Shown: positions 24,421 through 37,400 of the stretch, piece after piece | Numbering within the stretch: position 1 is the stretch's first letter | Layout of the letters: each line of letters begins with the position of its first letter | Assembly (NCBI GenBank): GCA_037013495.1 | Contig: CM072810.1 | Coordinates: forward strand, 28,053,843-28,117,842 | DNA: 64,000 bases | Source of the DNA: Hippophae tibetana | Taxonomy: Eukaryota; Streptophyta; Magnoliopsida; Rosales; Elaeagnaceae | Reading direction: 5' to 3' | Position numbers and translations under genes: made by a program | The notes under the pieces: generated by a model | What the model was told of the DNA's origin: nothing | Seen by the model: the letters and a program-made list of their open reading frames with translations, nothing else | Database searches by the model: none

Positions 24421-25597
24421 CATGCTCTTGCATGATATGGATTTCAAAATTTCAATTAAACTATATAATTATAGATTTATTTCATTGTTGAAAGGCCTAT
24501 ATGAGTGGTCTCCAAAATGTTTCATGGTCTTTTGAAGAAGTTTAATTATAAATTTAACTTAATAATCATTTTAGAGGTCGAATTACCTTTTTTTAATATC
24601 CCTAAAAAAGGGTTTCTTCTTCCTATGAAATTGAGTAAATCTCACTGCTAGTAGAGCCACTTTCGCTTCATTGAGATTCGAGTCATCGTTTCTAACAATT
24701 GGGTCAAAAACATGTTCACTCGAACCATTATTCTTGATGTCTTAAGAGCCAAGTTCTCTCCCTTCTCGAAAGCATATTACTCTGATCTTGCCCACTAGTG
24801 ATGTAGTTCGAATGCCTGCCCAACAGATTCATTTAACAGTAAGTTCAATTGGCTTATACATGGAATTAAGCAAGGTAATTTCACATGAAAATGATAAGGT
24901 AGTATTGGAATGATTTTCTCAATCTAATTTTCCTACTAATAGGTCCACCCAAGTTTTAAAAGTAGTTGATTACGTTTGAAAATATAAAAAGACTTTGTCC
25001 AAAGTGTCATCCTCTTGCATGATATAGATTTCAAAATTTTCATTCAACTATATAATTCTAGATTTATTTTATTGTTGAAATGCCTATACGAGTGGTCTCC
25101 AAAATGTTTCATGTTCTTTTGAAGAAGTTTAATTTTAAATTCAACTTAATAATCATTTTAGAGCTCGAATTACCTTTTTTTTAATATCCCTAAAAAAGGA
25201 TTTCTTCTTCCTATGAAATTTAGTAAATCTCACGGCAAGTAGAGCCACTTTCTCTTCATTGAGATTAGAGTCATCATTTCTAACAATTGGGTCAAAAACA
25301 TGTTCGCTCGGACCTCTATCCTTGATGTCTTAAGAGCCAAGTTCTCTCCCTTCTCGAAAGTATATTACTCTCATCTTGGCCACAAGTGATGCTGTTTGAA
25401 TGCCAGGCCTACATATTCATTTAAAAGTATGTTCAATTGGCTTGTACATGGACTTAAGCAAGGTAATTTGGCATGAAAATGATAAGGTAGTATTGGAATG
25501 ATTTTCTCAATCTAATTTTCTTTGCTAATAGGTCCACCCAAGTTTTAAAAGTAGTTGATTACGTTTGAAAAATATGGAAAGAGTTTGTCCAAAGTTT
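24421..25597 (+). repeat. B* monomer followed by C/E-like hybrid
   Basis: 24,421 is B* (CATGCTCTTG, CTCACTGCTAG, GATTCGAGTC). The monomer at 25,008 enters with the C hallmark TTGAAAATATAAAAAGAC but then has CCTATACGAGTGG and CTCGAATTACC with an E/D-type tail (CTCGGACCTC, GCCAGGCCTACATATT), so it is a C-to-D/E joint at about 25,040-25,095. Together they look like a truncated octamer (B*-C) leading into the D at 25,598. Confidence 0.75.
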
Positions 25598-28500
25598 CAT
25601 CCTCTTGCATGATACAGATTTCAAAATTTCCATTCAACTATATAATCTAGATTTATTTTATTGTTGAAATGCCTATATGAGTGGTCTCCAAAATGTTTCA
25701 TGTTCTTTTGAAGAAGTTTAATTTTAAATTCAACTTAATAATCATTTTAGAGCTCGAATTACCTTTTTTTTAATATCCCTAAAAAAGGATTTCTTCTTCC
25801 TATGAAATTTAGTAAATCTCACGGCAAGTAGAGCCACTTTCTCTTCATTGAGATTAGAGTCATCATTTCTAACAATTGGGTCAAAAACATGTTCGCTCGG
25901 ACCTCTATCCTTGATGTCTTATGAGCCAAGTTCTCTCCCTTCTCGAAAGTATATTACTCTCATCTTGGCCACAAGTGATGCTGTTTGAATGCCAGGCCTA
26001 CATATTCATTTAAAAGTATGTTCAATTGGCTTGTACATGGAGTTAAGCAAGGTAATTTGGCACGAAAATGATACGGTAGTATTGGAATGATTTTCTCAAT
26101 CTAATTTTCTCTACTAATAGGTCCACCCAAGTTTTAAAAGTAGTTGATTACGTTTGAAAAATATGCAAAGACTTTGTTCAAAGTTACATCCTCTTGCATG
26201 ATATGGATTTCAAAATTTCAATTAAACTATATAATTATAGATTTATTTCATTGTTGAAAGGCCTATATGAGTGGTCTCCAAAATGTTTCATGGTCTTTTG
26301 AAGAAGTTTAATTATAAATTTAACTTAATAATCATTTTAGAGGTCGAATTACCTTTTTTTAATATCCCTAAAAAAGGGTTTCTTCTTCCTATGAAATTGA
26401 GTAAATCTCACGGCTAGTAGAGCCACTTTCGCTTCATTGAGATTAAAGTCATCATTTCTAACAATTGGGTCAAAAACATGTTCACTCGAACCACTATTCT
26501 TGATATCTTAAGAGCCAAGTTCTCTCCCTTCTCGAAAGTATATTACTCTGATCTTGCCCACTAGTGATGTAGTTCGAATGCCTGCCCAACAGATTCATTT
26601 AACAGTAATTTCAATTGGCTTATACATGGAATTAAGGAAGGTAATTTCACATGAAAATGATAAGGTAGTATTGGAATGATTTTCTCAATCTAATTTTCTT
26701 TGCTAATAGGTTCACCCAAGTTTTAAAAGTAGTTGATTACGTTTGAAAAATATGCAAAGAGTTTGTCCAAAGTTTCATCCTCTTGCATGATATAGATTTC
26801 AAAATGTCCATTCAACTATATAATTCTAGATTTATTTTATTGTTGAAATGCCTATATGAGTGGTCTCCAAAATGTTTCATGTTCTTTTGAAGAAGTTTAA
26901 TTTTAAATTCAACTTAATAATCATTTTAGAGCTCGAATTACCTTTTTTTTAATATCCCTAAAAAAGGGTTTCTTCTTCCTATGAAATTTAGTAAATCTCA
27001 CGGCAAGTAGAGCCACTTTCTCTTCATTGAGATTAGAGTCATCATTTCTAACAATTGGGTCAAAAACATGTTCGCTCGGACCTCTATCCTTGATGTCTTA
27101 TGAGCCAAGTTCTCTCCCATCTCGAAAGTATATTACTCTCATCTTGGCCACAAGTGATGCTGTTTGAATGGCAGGCCTACATATTCATTTAAAAGTATGT
27201 TCAATTGGCTTGTACATGGAGTTAAGCAAGGTAATTTGGCATGAAAATGATACGGTAGTATTGGAATGATTTTCTCAATCTAATTTTCTCTACTAATAGG
27301 TCCACCCAAGTTTTAAAAGTAGTTGATTACGTTTGAAAAATATGCAAAGACTTTGTCCAAAGTTACATGCTCTTGCATGATATGGATTTCAAAATTTCAA
27401 TTAAACTATATAATTATAGATTTATTTCATTGTTGATAGGCCTATATGAGTGGTCTCCAAAATGTTTCATGGTCTTTTGAAGAATTTTAATTATAAATTC
27501 AACTTAATAATCATTTTAGAGGTCGAATTACCTTTTTTTAATATCCCTAAAAAAGGGTTTCTTCTTCCTATGAAATTGAGTAAATCTCAATGCTAGTAGA
27601 GCCACTTTCGCTTCATTGAGATTCGAGTCATCATTTCTAATAATTGGGTCAAAAACATGTTCACTCGAACCACTATTCTTGATGTCTTAAGAGCCAAGTT
27701 CTCTCCCTTCTCCAAAGTATATTACTCTGATCTTGCGCACTAGTGATGTAGTTCGAATGCCTGCCCAACAGATTCATTTAACAGTAAGTTCAATTGGCTT
27801 ATACATGGAATTAAGCAAGGTAATTTAACATGAAAATGATAAGGTAGTATTGGAATAATTTTCTCAATCTAATTTTCCTACTAATATGTCCACCCAAGTT
27901 TTAAAAGTAGTTGATTACGTTTGAAAATATAAAAAGACTTTGTCCAAAGTGTCATCTTCTTGCATGATATAGATTTCAAAATTTACATTCAACTATATAA
28001 TTCTAGATTTATTTTATTGTTGAAATGTGTATATGAGGTCTCCAAAATGTTTCATGTTCTTTTGAAGAAGTTTAATTTTAAATTCAACTTAATAATCATT
28101 TTAGAGGTCGAATTTCCTTTTTTTAATATCCCTAAAAAAGGGTTTCTTCTTCCTATGAAATTGAGTAAATCTCACGGCAAGTATAGTCACTTTCTCTTCA
28201 TTGAGATTAAGAGTCATCATTTCTAACAATTGGGTCAAAAACATGTTCGCTCAGACCACTATCCTTGATGTTTGATGAGCCAAGTTCTCTCCTTTCTCGA
28301 AAGTATATTACTCTCATCTTGGCCACTAGTGATGTAGTTCGAATGCCTACCCAACAGATTCATTTAACAGTAAGTTCAATTGGCTTATACATGGACTTAA
28401 GCAAGGTAATTTGCATGAAAATGATAAGGTAGTATTGGAATGATTTTCTCAATCTAATTTTCTTTGCTAATAGGTCCACCCAAGTTTTAAAAGTAGTGGA

Positions 28501-29714
28501 TTACGTTTGCAAAATATGCAAAGACTTTGTCCGAAGTTTCATCCTCTTGCATGATATAGATTTCAAAATTTCCATTCAACTATAAAATTCTAGATTTATT
28601 TTATTGTTGAAATGCCTATATGAGTGGTCTCCAAAATGTTTCATGTTCTTTTGAAGAAGTTTAATTTTAAATTCAACTTAATAATCATTTTAGAGCTCAA
28701 ATTGCCTTTTTTTAATATCCCTAAAAAAGGGTTTCTTCTTCCTATGAAATTGAGTAAATCTCACTGCTAGTAGAGCCACTTTCGCTTCATTGAGATTCGA
28801 GTCATCATTTCTAATAATTGGGTGAAAAACATGTTCACTCGAACCACTATTCTTAATGTCTTAAGAGCCAAGTTCTCTCCCTTCTCGAAAGTATATTACT
28901 CTGATCTTGCGCACTAGTGATGTAGTTCGAATGCCTGCCCAACAGATTCATTTAACAGTAAGTTCAATTGGCTTATACATGGAATTAAGCAAGGTACTTT
29001 AACATGAAAATGATAAGGTAGTATTGGAATGATTTTCTCAATCTAATTTTCCTACTAATATGTCCACACAAGTTTTAAAAGTAGTTGATTACGTTTGAAA
29101 ATATAAAAAGACTTTTTCCAAAGTGTCATCCTCTTGCATGATATAGATTTCAAAATTTACATTCAACTATATAATTCTAGATTTATTTTATTGTTGAAAT
29201 GTGTATATGTGGTCTCCAAAATGTTTCATGTTCTTTTGAAGAAGTTTAATTTTAAATTCAACTTAATAATCATTTTAGAGGTCGAATTTCCTTTTTTTAA
29301 TATCCCTAAAAAAGGGTTTCTTCTTCCTATGAAATTGAGTAAATCTCACGGCAAGTATAGTCACTTTCTCTTCATTGAGATTAAGAGTCATCATTTCTAA
29401 CAATTGTGTCAAAAACATGTTCGCTCGGACCTCTATCCTTGATGTCTTATGAGCCAAGTTCTCTCCCTTCTCGAAAGTATATTACTCTCATCTTGGCCAC
29501 AAGTGATGCTGTTTGAATGCCAGGACTACATATTCATTTAAAAGTATGTTCAATTGGCTTGTACATGGAGTTAAGCAAGGTAATTTGGCATGAAAATGAT
29601 ACGGTAGTATTGGAATGATTTTCTCAATCTAATTTTCTTTGCTAATAGGTCCACCCAAGTTTTAAAAGTAGTTGATTACGTTTGAAAAATATGCAAAGAG
29701 TTTGTCCAAAGTTT
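25598..29714 (+). repeat. Octamer-family HOR, 7-monomer copy (unit 0)
   Basis: Order is D 25598, B 26187, E 26776, B* 27367, C 27953, F 28540, C-mosaic 29127. It follows the octamer order, but C'-F' are collapsed into one monomer that begins as C and ends as the F' tail, so the unit is 4,117 bp instead of 4,706. The switch lies between about 29,383 and 29,427. This copy is more diverged than the next three. Confidence 0.82.
26802..29426 (+). repeat. Long-range duplicated block, copy 1
   Basis: This block matches 60,342-62,965 at a shift of 33,539-33,540 bp. Both copies share otherwise private marks: TCTCCCATCTCG, CTCAATGCTAG, CTTCTCCAAAG, CATCTTCTTGC, GGAATAATTTTC, GGTAATTTGCATG, TGTCCGAAG, GGTACTTTAACATG and CTTTTTCCAAAGTG. 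I count roughly a dozen differences by eye. Confidence 0.85.
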
Positions 29715-31481
29715 CATCCTCTTGCATGATACAGATTTCAAATTTTCCATTCAACTATATAATCTAGATTTATTTTATTGTTGAAATGCATATATGAGTG
29801 GTCTCCAAAATGTTTCATGTTCTTTTGAAGAAGTTTAATTTTAAATTCAACTTAATAATCATTTTAGAGCTCGAATTACCTTTTTTTTAATATCCCTAAA
29901 AAAGGATTTCTTCTTCCTATGAAATTTAGTAAATCTCACGGCAAGTAGAGCCACTTTCTCTTCATTGAGATTAGAGTCATCATTTCTAACAATTGGGTCA
30001 AAAACATGTTCGCTCGGACCTCTATCCTTGATGTCTTATGAGCCAAGTTCTCTCCCTTCTCGAAAGTATATTACTCTCATCTTGGCCACAAGTGATGCTG
30101 TTTGAATGCCAGGCCTACATATTCATTTAAAAGTATGTTCAATTGGCTTGTACATGGAGTTAAGCAAGGTAATTTGGCATGAAAATGATACGGTAGTATT
30201 GGAATGATTTTCTCAATCTAATTTTCTCTACTAATAGGTCCACCCAAGTTTTAAAAGTAGTTGATTACGTTTGAAAAATATGCAAAGACTTTGTCCAAAG
30301 TTACATCCTCTTGCATGATATGGATTTCAAAATTTCAATTAAACTATATAATTATAGATTTATTTCATTGTTGAAAGGCCTATATGAGTGGTCTCCAAAA
30401 TGTTTCATGGTCTTTTGAAGAAGTTTAATTATAAATTCAACTTAATAATCATTTTAGAGGTCGAATTACCTTTTTTTAATATCCCTAAAAAAGGGTTTCT
30501 TCTTCCTATGAAATTGAGTAAATCTCACGGCTAGTAGTGCCACTTTCGCTTCATTGAGATTAGAGTCATCATTTCTAACAATTGGGTCAAAAACATGTTC
30601 ACTCGAACCACTATTCTTGATATCTTAAGAGCCAAGTTCTCTCCCTTCTCGAAAGTATATTACTCTGATCTTGCCCACTAGGGATGTAGTTCGAATGCCT
30701 GCCCAACAGATTCATTTAACAGTAATTTCAATTGGCTTATACATGGAATTAAGGAAGGTAATTTCACATGAAAATGATAAGGTAGTATTGGAATGATTTT
30801 CTCAATCTAATTTTCTTTGCTAATAGGTTCACCCAAGTTTTAAAAGTAGTTGATTACGTTTGAAAAATATGCAAAGAGTTTGTCCAAAGTTTCATCCTCT
30901 TGCATGATATAGATTTCAAAATGTCCATTCAACTATATAATTCTAGATTTATTTTATTGTTGAAATGCCTATATGAGTGGTCTTCAAAATGTTTCATGTT
31001 CTTTTGAAGAAGTTTAATTTTAAATTCAACTTAATAATCATTTTAGAGCTCGAATTACCTTTTTTTTAATATCCCTAAAAAAGGGTTTCTTCTTCCTATG
31101 AAGTTTAGTAAATCTCACGGCAAGTAGAGCCACTTTCTTTTCATTGAGATTAGAGTCATCATTTCTAACAATTCGGCCAAAAACATGTTCGCTCGGACCT
31201 CTAACCTTGATGTCTTATGAGCCAAGTTCTCTCCCTTCTCGAAAGTATATTACTCTCATCTAGGCCACAAGTGATGCTGTTTGAATGGTAGGCCTACATA
31301 TTCATTTAAAAGTATGTTCAATTGGCTTGTACATAGGTTAAGCAAGGTAATTTGGCATGAAAATGATACGGTAGTATTGGAATGATTTTCTCAATCTAAT
31401 TTTCTCTACTAATAGGTCCACCCAAGTTTTAAAAGTAGTTGATTACGTTTGAAAAATATGCAAAGACTTTGTCCAAAGTTA

Positions 31482-32069
31482 CATGCTCTTGCATGATATG
31501 GATTTCAAAATTTCAATTAAACTATATAATTATAGATTTATTTCATTGTTGAAAGGCCTATATGAGTGGTCTCCAAAATGTTTTCATGGTCTTTTGAAGA
31601 AGTTTAATTATAAATTCAACTTAATAATCATTTTAGAGGTCGAATTACCTTTTTTTAATATCCCTAAAAAAGTGTTTCTTCTTCCTATGAAATTGAGTAA
31701 ATCTCACTGCTAGTAGAGCCACTTTCGCTTCATTGAGATTCGAGTCATCATTTCTAACAATTGGGTCAAAAACATGTTCACTCGAACCATTATTCTTGAT
31801 GTCTTAAGAGCCAAGTTCTCTCCCTTCTCGAAAGTATATTACTCTGATCTTGCCCACTAGTGATGTAGTTCGAATGCCTGCCCAACAGATTCATTTAACA
31901 GTAAGTTCAATTGGCTTATACATGGAATTAAGCAAGGTAATTTCACATGAAAATGATAAGGTAGTATTGGAATGATTTTCTCAATCTAATTTTCCTACTA
32001 ATAGGTCCACCCAAGTTTTAAAAGTAGTTGATTACGTTTGAAAATATAAAAAGACTTTGTCCAAAGTGT
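31482..32069 (+). repeat. Type B* monomer (reference copy)
   Basis: A B variant with CATGCTCTTG in the phase motif, CTCACTGCTAG and GATTCGAGTC; in this HOR it also has AATGTTTTCATGG (one extra T) and AAAAAAGTGTTTC. Other B* copies lie at 24421, 27367, 36188, 40894, 50307 and 60905. Confidence 0.85.
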
Positions 32070-32657
32070 CATCCTCTTGCATGATATAGATTTCAAAATT
32101 TACATTCAACTATATAATTCTAGATTTATTTTATTGTTGAAATGTGTATATGAGGTCTCCAAAATGTTTCATGTTCTTTTGAAGAAGTTTAATTTTAAAT
32201 TCAACTTAATAATCATTTTAGAGGTCGAATTTCCTTTTTTTAATATCCCTAAAAAAGGGTTTCTGCTTCCTATGAAATTGAGTAAATCTCACGGCAAGTA
32301 GAGTCACTTTCTCTTCATTGAGATTAAGAGTCATCATTTCTAACAATTGGGTCAAAAACATGTTCGCTCAGACCACTATCCTTGATGTTTGATGAGCCAA
32401 GTTCTCTCCTTTCTCGAAAGTATATTACTCTCATCTTGGCCACTAGTGATGTAGTTCGAATGCCTACCCAACAGATTCATTTAACAGTAAGTTCAATTGG
32501 CTTATACATGGACTTAAGCAAGGTAATTTGGCATGAAAATGATAAGGTAGTATTGGAATGATTTTCTCAATCTAATTTTCATTGCTAATAGGTCCACCCA
32601 AGTTTTAAAAGTAGTGGATTACGTTTGCAAAATATGCAAAGACTTTGTCCAAAGTTT

Positions 32658-33244
32658 CATCCTCTTGCATGATATAGATTTCAAAATTTCCATTCAACCA
32701 TAAAATTCTAGATTTATTTTATTGTTGAAATGCCTATATGAGTGGTCTCCAAAATGTTTCATGTTCTTTTGAAGAAGTTTAATTTTAAATTCAACTTAAT
32801 AATCATTTTAGAGCTCAAATTGCCTTTTTTTAATATCCCTAAAAAAGGGTTTCTTCTTCCTATGAAATTGAGTAAATCTCACTGCTAGTAGAGCCACTTT
32901 CGCTTCATTGAGATTCGAGTCATCATTTCTAATAATTGGGTCAAAAACATGTTCACTCGAACCACTATTCTTGATGTCTTAAGAGCCAAGTTCTCTCCCT
33001 TCCCGAAAGTATATTACTCTGATCTTGCGCACTAGTGATGTAGTTCGAATGCCTCCCCAACAGATTCATTTAACAGTAAGTTCAATTGGCTTATACATGG
33101 AATTAAGCAAGGTAATTTAACATGAAAATGATAAGGTAGTATTGGAATGATTTTCTCAATCTAATTTTCCTACTAATATGTCCACCCAAGTTTTAAAAGT
33201 AGTTGATTACGTTTGAAAATATAAAAAGACTTTGTCCACTGTGT
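32658..33244 (+). repeat. Type F monomer (reference copy), D/B* chimera
   Basis: Head marks are GTAGTGGATTACG, TTTGCAAAATATG and CCATAAAATTC or CTATAAAATTC. The middle has CTCAAATTGCC, like D and A monomers, while the second half (CTCACTGCTAG, CTTTCGCTTC, GATTCGAGTC, TTCACTCGAACC) is B*-like. F therefore reads as a head-tail recombinant. Other F copies lie at 28540, 37364, 42070, 45602, 46776, 51483, 52657 and 62079, plus those in the 1,179-bp dimers. Confidence 0.8.
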
Positions 33245-33831
33245 CATCCTCTTGCATGATATAGATTTCAAAATTTACATTCAACTATATAATTCTAGAT
33301 TTATTTTATTGTTGAAATGTGTATATGAGGTCTCCAAAATGTTTCATGTTCTTTTGAAGAAGTTTAATTTTAAATTCAACTTAATAATCATTTTAGAGGT
33401 CGAATTTCCTTTTTTTAATATCCCTAAAAAGGGTTTCTTCTTCCTATGAAATTGAGTAAATCTCACGGCAAGTATAGTCACTTTCTCTTCATTGAGATTA
33501 AGAGTCATCATTTCTAACAATTGGGTCAAAAACATGTTCGCTCAGACCACTATCCTTGATGTTTGATGAGCCAAGTTCTCTCCTTTCTCGAAAGTATATT
33601 ACTCTCATCTTGGCCACTAGTGATGTAGTTCGAATGCCTACCCAACAGATTCATTTAACAGTAAGTTCAATTGGCTTATACATGGACTTAAGCAAGGTAA
33701 TTTGGAATGAAAATGATAAGGTAGTATTGGAATGATTTTCTCAATCTAATTTTCATTGCTAATAGGTCCACCCAAGTTTTAAAAGTAGTGGATTACGTTT
33801 GCAAAATATGCAAAGACTTTGTCCAAAGTTT
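33245..33831 (+). repeat. Type C' monomer (reference copy)
   Basis: A C variant entered through TTTGTCCACTGTGTC (CCACAGTGTC in the later copies) with a one-base shorter A run (CCCTAAAAAGGG) and AAGTATAGTC. Other copies lie at 37951, 42657, 47363, 52070 and 53244. The deleted A changes the reading frame, consistent with no coding constraint. Confidence 0.85.
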
Positions 33832-34421
33832 CATCCTCTTGCATGATATAGATTTCAAAATTTCCATTCAACTATAAAATTCTAGATTTATTTTATTGTT
33901 GAAATGCCTATATGAGTGGTCTCCAAAATATTTCATGTTCTTTTGAAGAAGTTTAATTTTAAATTCAACTTAATAATCATTTTAGAGCTCAAATTGCCTT
34001 TTTTTAATATCCCTAAAAAAGGGTTTCTTCTTCCTATGAAATTGAGTAAATCTCACGGCAAGTATAGTCACTTTCTCTTCATTGAGATTAAGAGTCATCA
34101 TTTCTAACAATTGGGTCAAAAACATGTTCGCTCGGACCTCTATCCTTGATGTCTTATGAGCCAAGTTCTCTCCCTTCTCGAAAGTATATTACTCTCATCT
34201 TGGCCACAAGTGATGCTGTTTGAATGCCAGGACTACATATTCATTTAAAAGTATGTTCAATTGGCTTGTACATGGAGTTAAGCAAGGTAATTTGGCATGA
34301 AAATGATACGGTAGTATTGGAATGATTTTCTCAATCTAATTTTCTTTGCTAATAGGTCCACCCAAGTTTTAAAAGTAGTTGATTACGTTTGAAAAATATG
34401 CAAAGAGTTTGTCCAAAGTTT
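33832..34421 (+). repeat. Type F' monomer (reference copy), three-part mosaic
   Basis: The head is F-like with CCAAAATATTTCATG. The middle (AAGTATAGTCAC, GAGATTAAGAGTC) is C-like. The tail (CTCGGACCTC, CCAGGACTACATATT) is E/D-like. Copies at 38,538 and 43,244 are the same. Copies at 47,950 and 53,831 keep the head but switch at about 48,140 and 54,020 to a GGGTCTCTTCTTCC and B-type tail; 63,254 has the same tail switch but reads CCAAAATGTTTCATG, as in plain F. Confidence 0.8.
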
Positions 34422-37400
34422 CATCCTCTTGCATGATACAGATTTCAAATTTTCCATTCAACTATATAATCTAGATTTATTTTATTGTTGAAATGCCTAT
34501 ATGAGTGGTCTCCAAAATGTTTCATGTTCTTTTGAAGAAGTTTAATTTTAAATTCAACTTAATAATCATTTTAGAGCTCGAATTACCTTTTTTTAATATC
34601 CCTAAAAAAGGATTTCTTCTTCCTATGAAATTTAGTAAATCTCACGGCAAGTAGAGCCACTTTCTCTTCATTGAGATTAGAGTCATCATTTCTAACAATT
34701 GGGTCAAAAACATGTTCGCTCGGACCTCTATCCTTGATGTCTTATGAGCCAAGTTCTCTCCCTTCTCGAAAGTATATTACTCTCATCTTGGCCACAAGTG
34801 ATGCTGTTTGAATGCCAGGCCTACATATTCATTTAAAAGTATGTTCAATTGGCTTGTACATGGAGTTAAGCAAGGTAATTTGGCATGAAAATGATACGGT
34901 AGTATTGGAATGATTTTCTCAATCTAATTTTCTCTACTAATAGGTCCACCCAAGTTTTAAAAGTAGTTGATTACGTTTGAAAAATATGCAAAGACTTTGT
35001 CCAAAGTTACATCCTCTTGCATGATATGGATTTCAAAATTTCAATTAAACTATATAATTATAGATTTATTTCATTGTTGAAAGGCCTATATGAGTGGTCT
35101 CCAAAATGTTTCATGGTCTTTTGAAGAAGTTTAATTATAAATTCAACTTAATAATCATTTTAGAGGTCGAATTACCTTTTTTTAATATCCCTAAAAAAGG
35201 GTTTCTTCTTCCTATGAAATTGAGTAAATCTCACGGCTAGTAGTGCCACTTTCGCTTCATTGAGATTAGAGTCATCATTTCTAACAATTGGGTCAAAAAC
35301 ATGTTCACTCGAACCACTATTCTTGATATCTTAAGAGCCAAGTTCTCTCCCTTCTCGAAAGTATATTACTCTGATCTTGCCCACTAGGGATGTAGTTCGA
35401 ATGCCTGCCCAACAGATTCATTTAACAGTAATTTCAATTGGCTTATACATGGAATTAAGGAAGGTAATTTCACATGAAAATGATAAGGTAGTATTGGAAT
35501 GATTTTCTCAATCTAATTTTCTTTGCTAATAGGTTCACCCAAGTTTTAAAAGTAGTTGATTACGTTTGAAAAATATGCAAAGAGTTTGTCCAAAGTTTCA
35601 TCCTCTTGCATGATATAGATTTCAAAATGTCCATTCAACTATATAATTCTAGATTTATTTTATTGTTGAAATGCCTATATGAGTGGTCTTCAAAATGTTT
35701 CATGTTCTTTTGAAGAAGTTTAATTTTAAATTCAACTTAATAATCATTTTAGAGCTCGAATTACCTTTTTTTTAATATCCCTAAAAAAGGGTTTCTTCTT
35801 CCTATGAAGTTTAGTAAATCTCACGGCAAGTAGAGCCACTTTCTTTTCATTGAGATTAGAGTCATCATTTCTAACAATTCGGCCAAAAACATGTTCGCTC
35901 GGACCTCTAACCTTGATGTCTTATGAGCCAAGTTCTCTCCCTTCTCGAAAGTATATTACTCTCATCTAGGCCACAAGTGATGCTGTTTGAATGGTAGGCC
36001 TACATATTCATTTAAAAGTATGTTCAATTGGCTTGTACATAGGTTAAGCAAGGTAATTTGGCATGAAAATGATACGGTAGTATTGGAATGATTTTCTCAA
36101 TCTAATTTTCTCTACTAATAGGTCCACCCAAGTTTTAAAAGTAGTTGATTACGTTTGAAAAATATGCAAAGACTTTGTCCAAAGTTACATGCTCTTGCAT
36201 GATATGGATTTCAAAATTTCAATTAAACTATATAATTATAGATTTATTTCATTGTTGAAAGGCCTATATGAGTGGTCTCCAAAATGTTTTCATGGTCTTT
36301 TGAAGAAGTTTAATTATAAATTCAACTTAATAATCATTTTAGAGGTCGAATTACCTTTTTTTAATATCCCTAAAAAAGTGTTTCTTCTTCCTATGAAATT
36401 GAGTAAATCTCACTGCTAGTAGAGCCACTTTCGCTTCATTGAGATTCGAGTCATCATTTCTAACAATTGGGTCAAAAACATGTTCACTCGAACCATTATT
36501 CTTGATGTCTTAAGAGCCAAGTTCTCTCCCTTCTCGAAAGTATATTACTCTGATCTTGCCCACTAGTGATGTAGTTCGAATGCCTGCCCAACAGATTCAT
36601 TTAACAGTAAGTTCAATTGGCTTATACATGGAATTAAGCAAGGTAATTTCACATGAAAATGATAAGGTAGTATTGGAATGATTTTCTCAATCTAATTTTC
36701 CTACTAATAGGTCCACCCAAGTTTTAAAAGTAGTTGATTACGTTTGAAAATATAAAAAGACTTTGTCCAAAGTGTCATCCTCTTGCATGATATAGATTTC
36801 AAAATTTACATTCAACTATATAATTCTAGATTTATTTTATTGTTGAAATGTGTATATGAGGTCTCCAAAATGTTTCATGTTCTTTTGAAGAAGTTTAATT
36901 TTAAATTCAACTTAATAATCATTTTAGAGGTCGAATTTCCTTTTTTTAATATCCCTAAAAAAGGGTTTCTGCTTCCTATGAAATTGAGTAAATCTCACGG
37001 CAAGTAGAGTCACTTTCTCTTCATTGAGATTAAGAGTCATCATTTCTAACAATTGGGTCAAAAACATGTTCGCTCAGACCACTATCCTTGATGTTTGATG
37101 AGCCAAGTTCTCTCCTTTCTCGAAAGTATATTACTCTCATCTTGGCCACTAGTGATGTAGTTCGAATGCCTACCCAACAGATTCATTTAACAGTAAGTTC
37201 AATTGGCTTATACATGGACTTAAGCAAGGTAATTTGGCATGAAAATGATAAGGTAGTATTGGAATGATTTTCTCAATCTAATTTTCATTGCTAATAGGTC
37301 CACCCAAGTTTTAAAAGTAGTGGATTACGTTTGCAAAATATGCAAAGACTTTGTCCAAAGTTTCATCCTCTTGCATGATATAGATTTCAAAATTTCCATT

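Larger units (their letters stand above)
29715..34421 (+). repeat. Octameric HOR, copy a (D-B-E-B*-C-F-C'-F')
   Basis: Starts are D 29715, B 30304, E 30893, B* 31482, C 32070, F 32658, C' 33245, F' 33832. Length is 4,707 bp. It is nearly identical to copies b and c. Visible differences include AATGCATATATGAG (29,788) and one extra T in the T run near 29,881. Confidence 0.92.
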
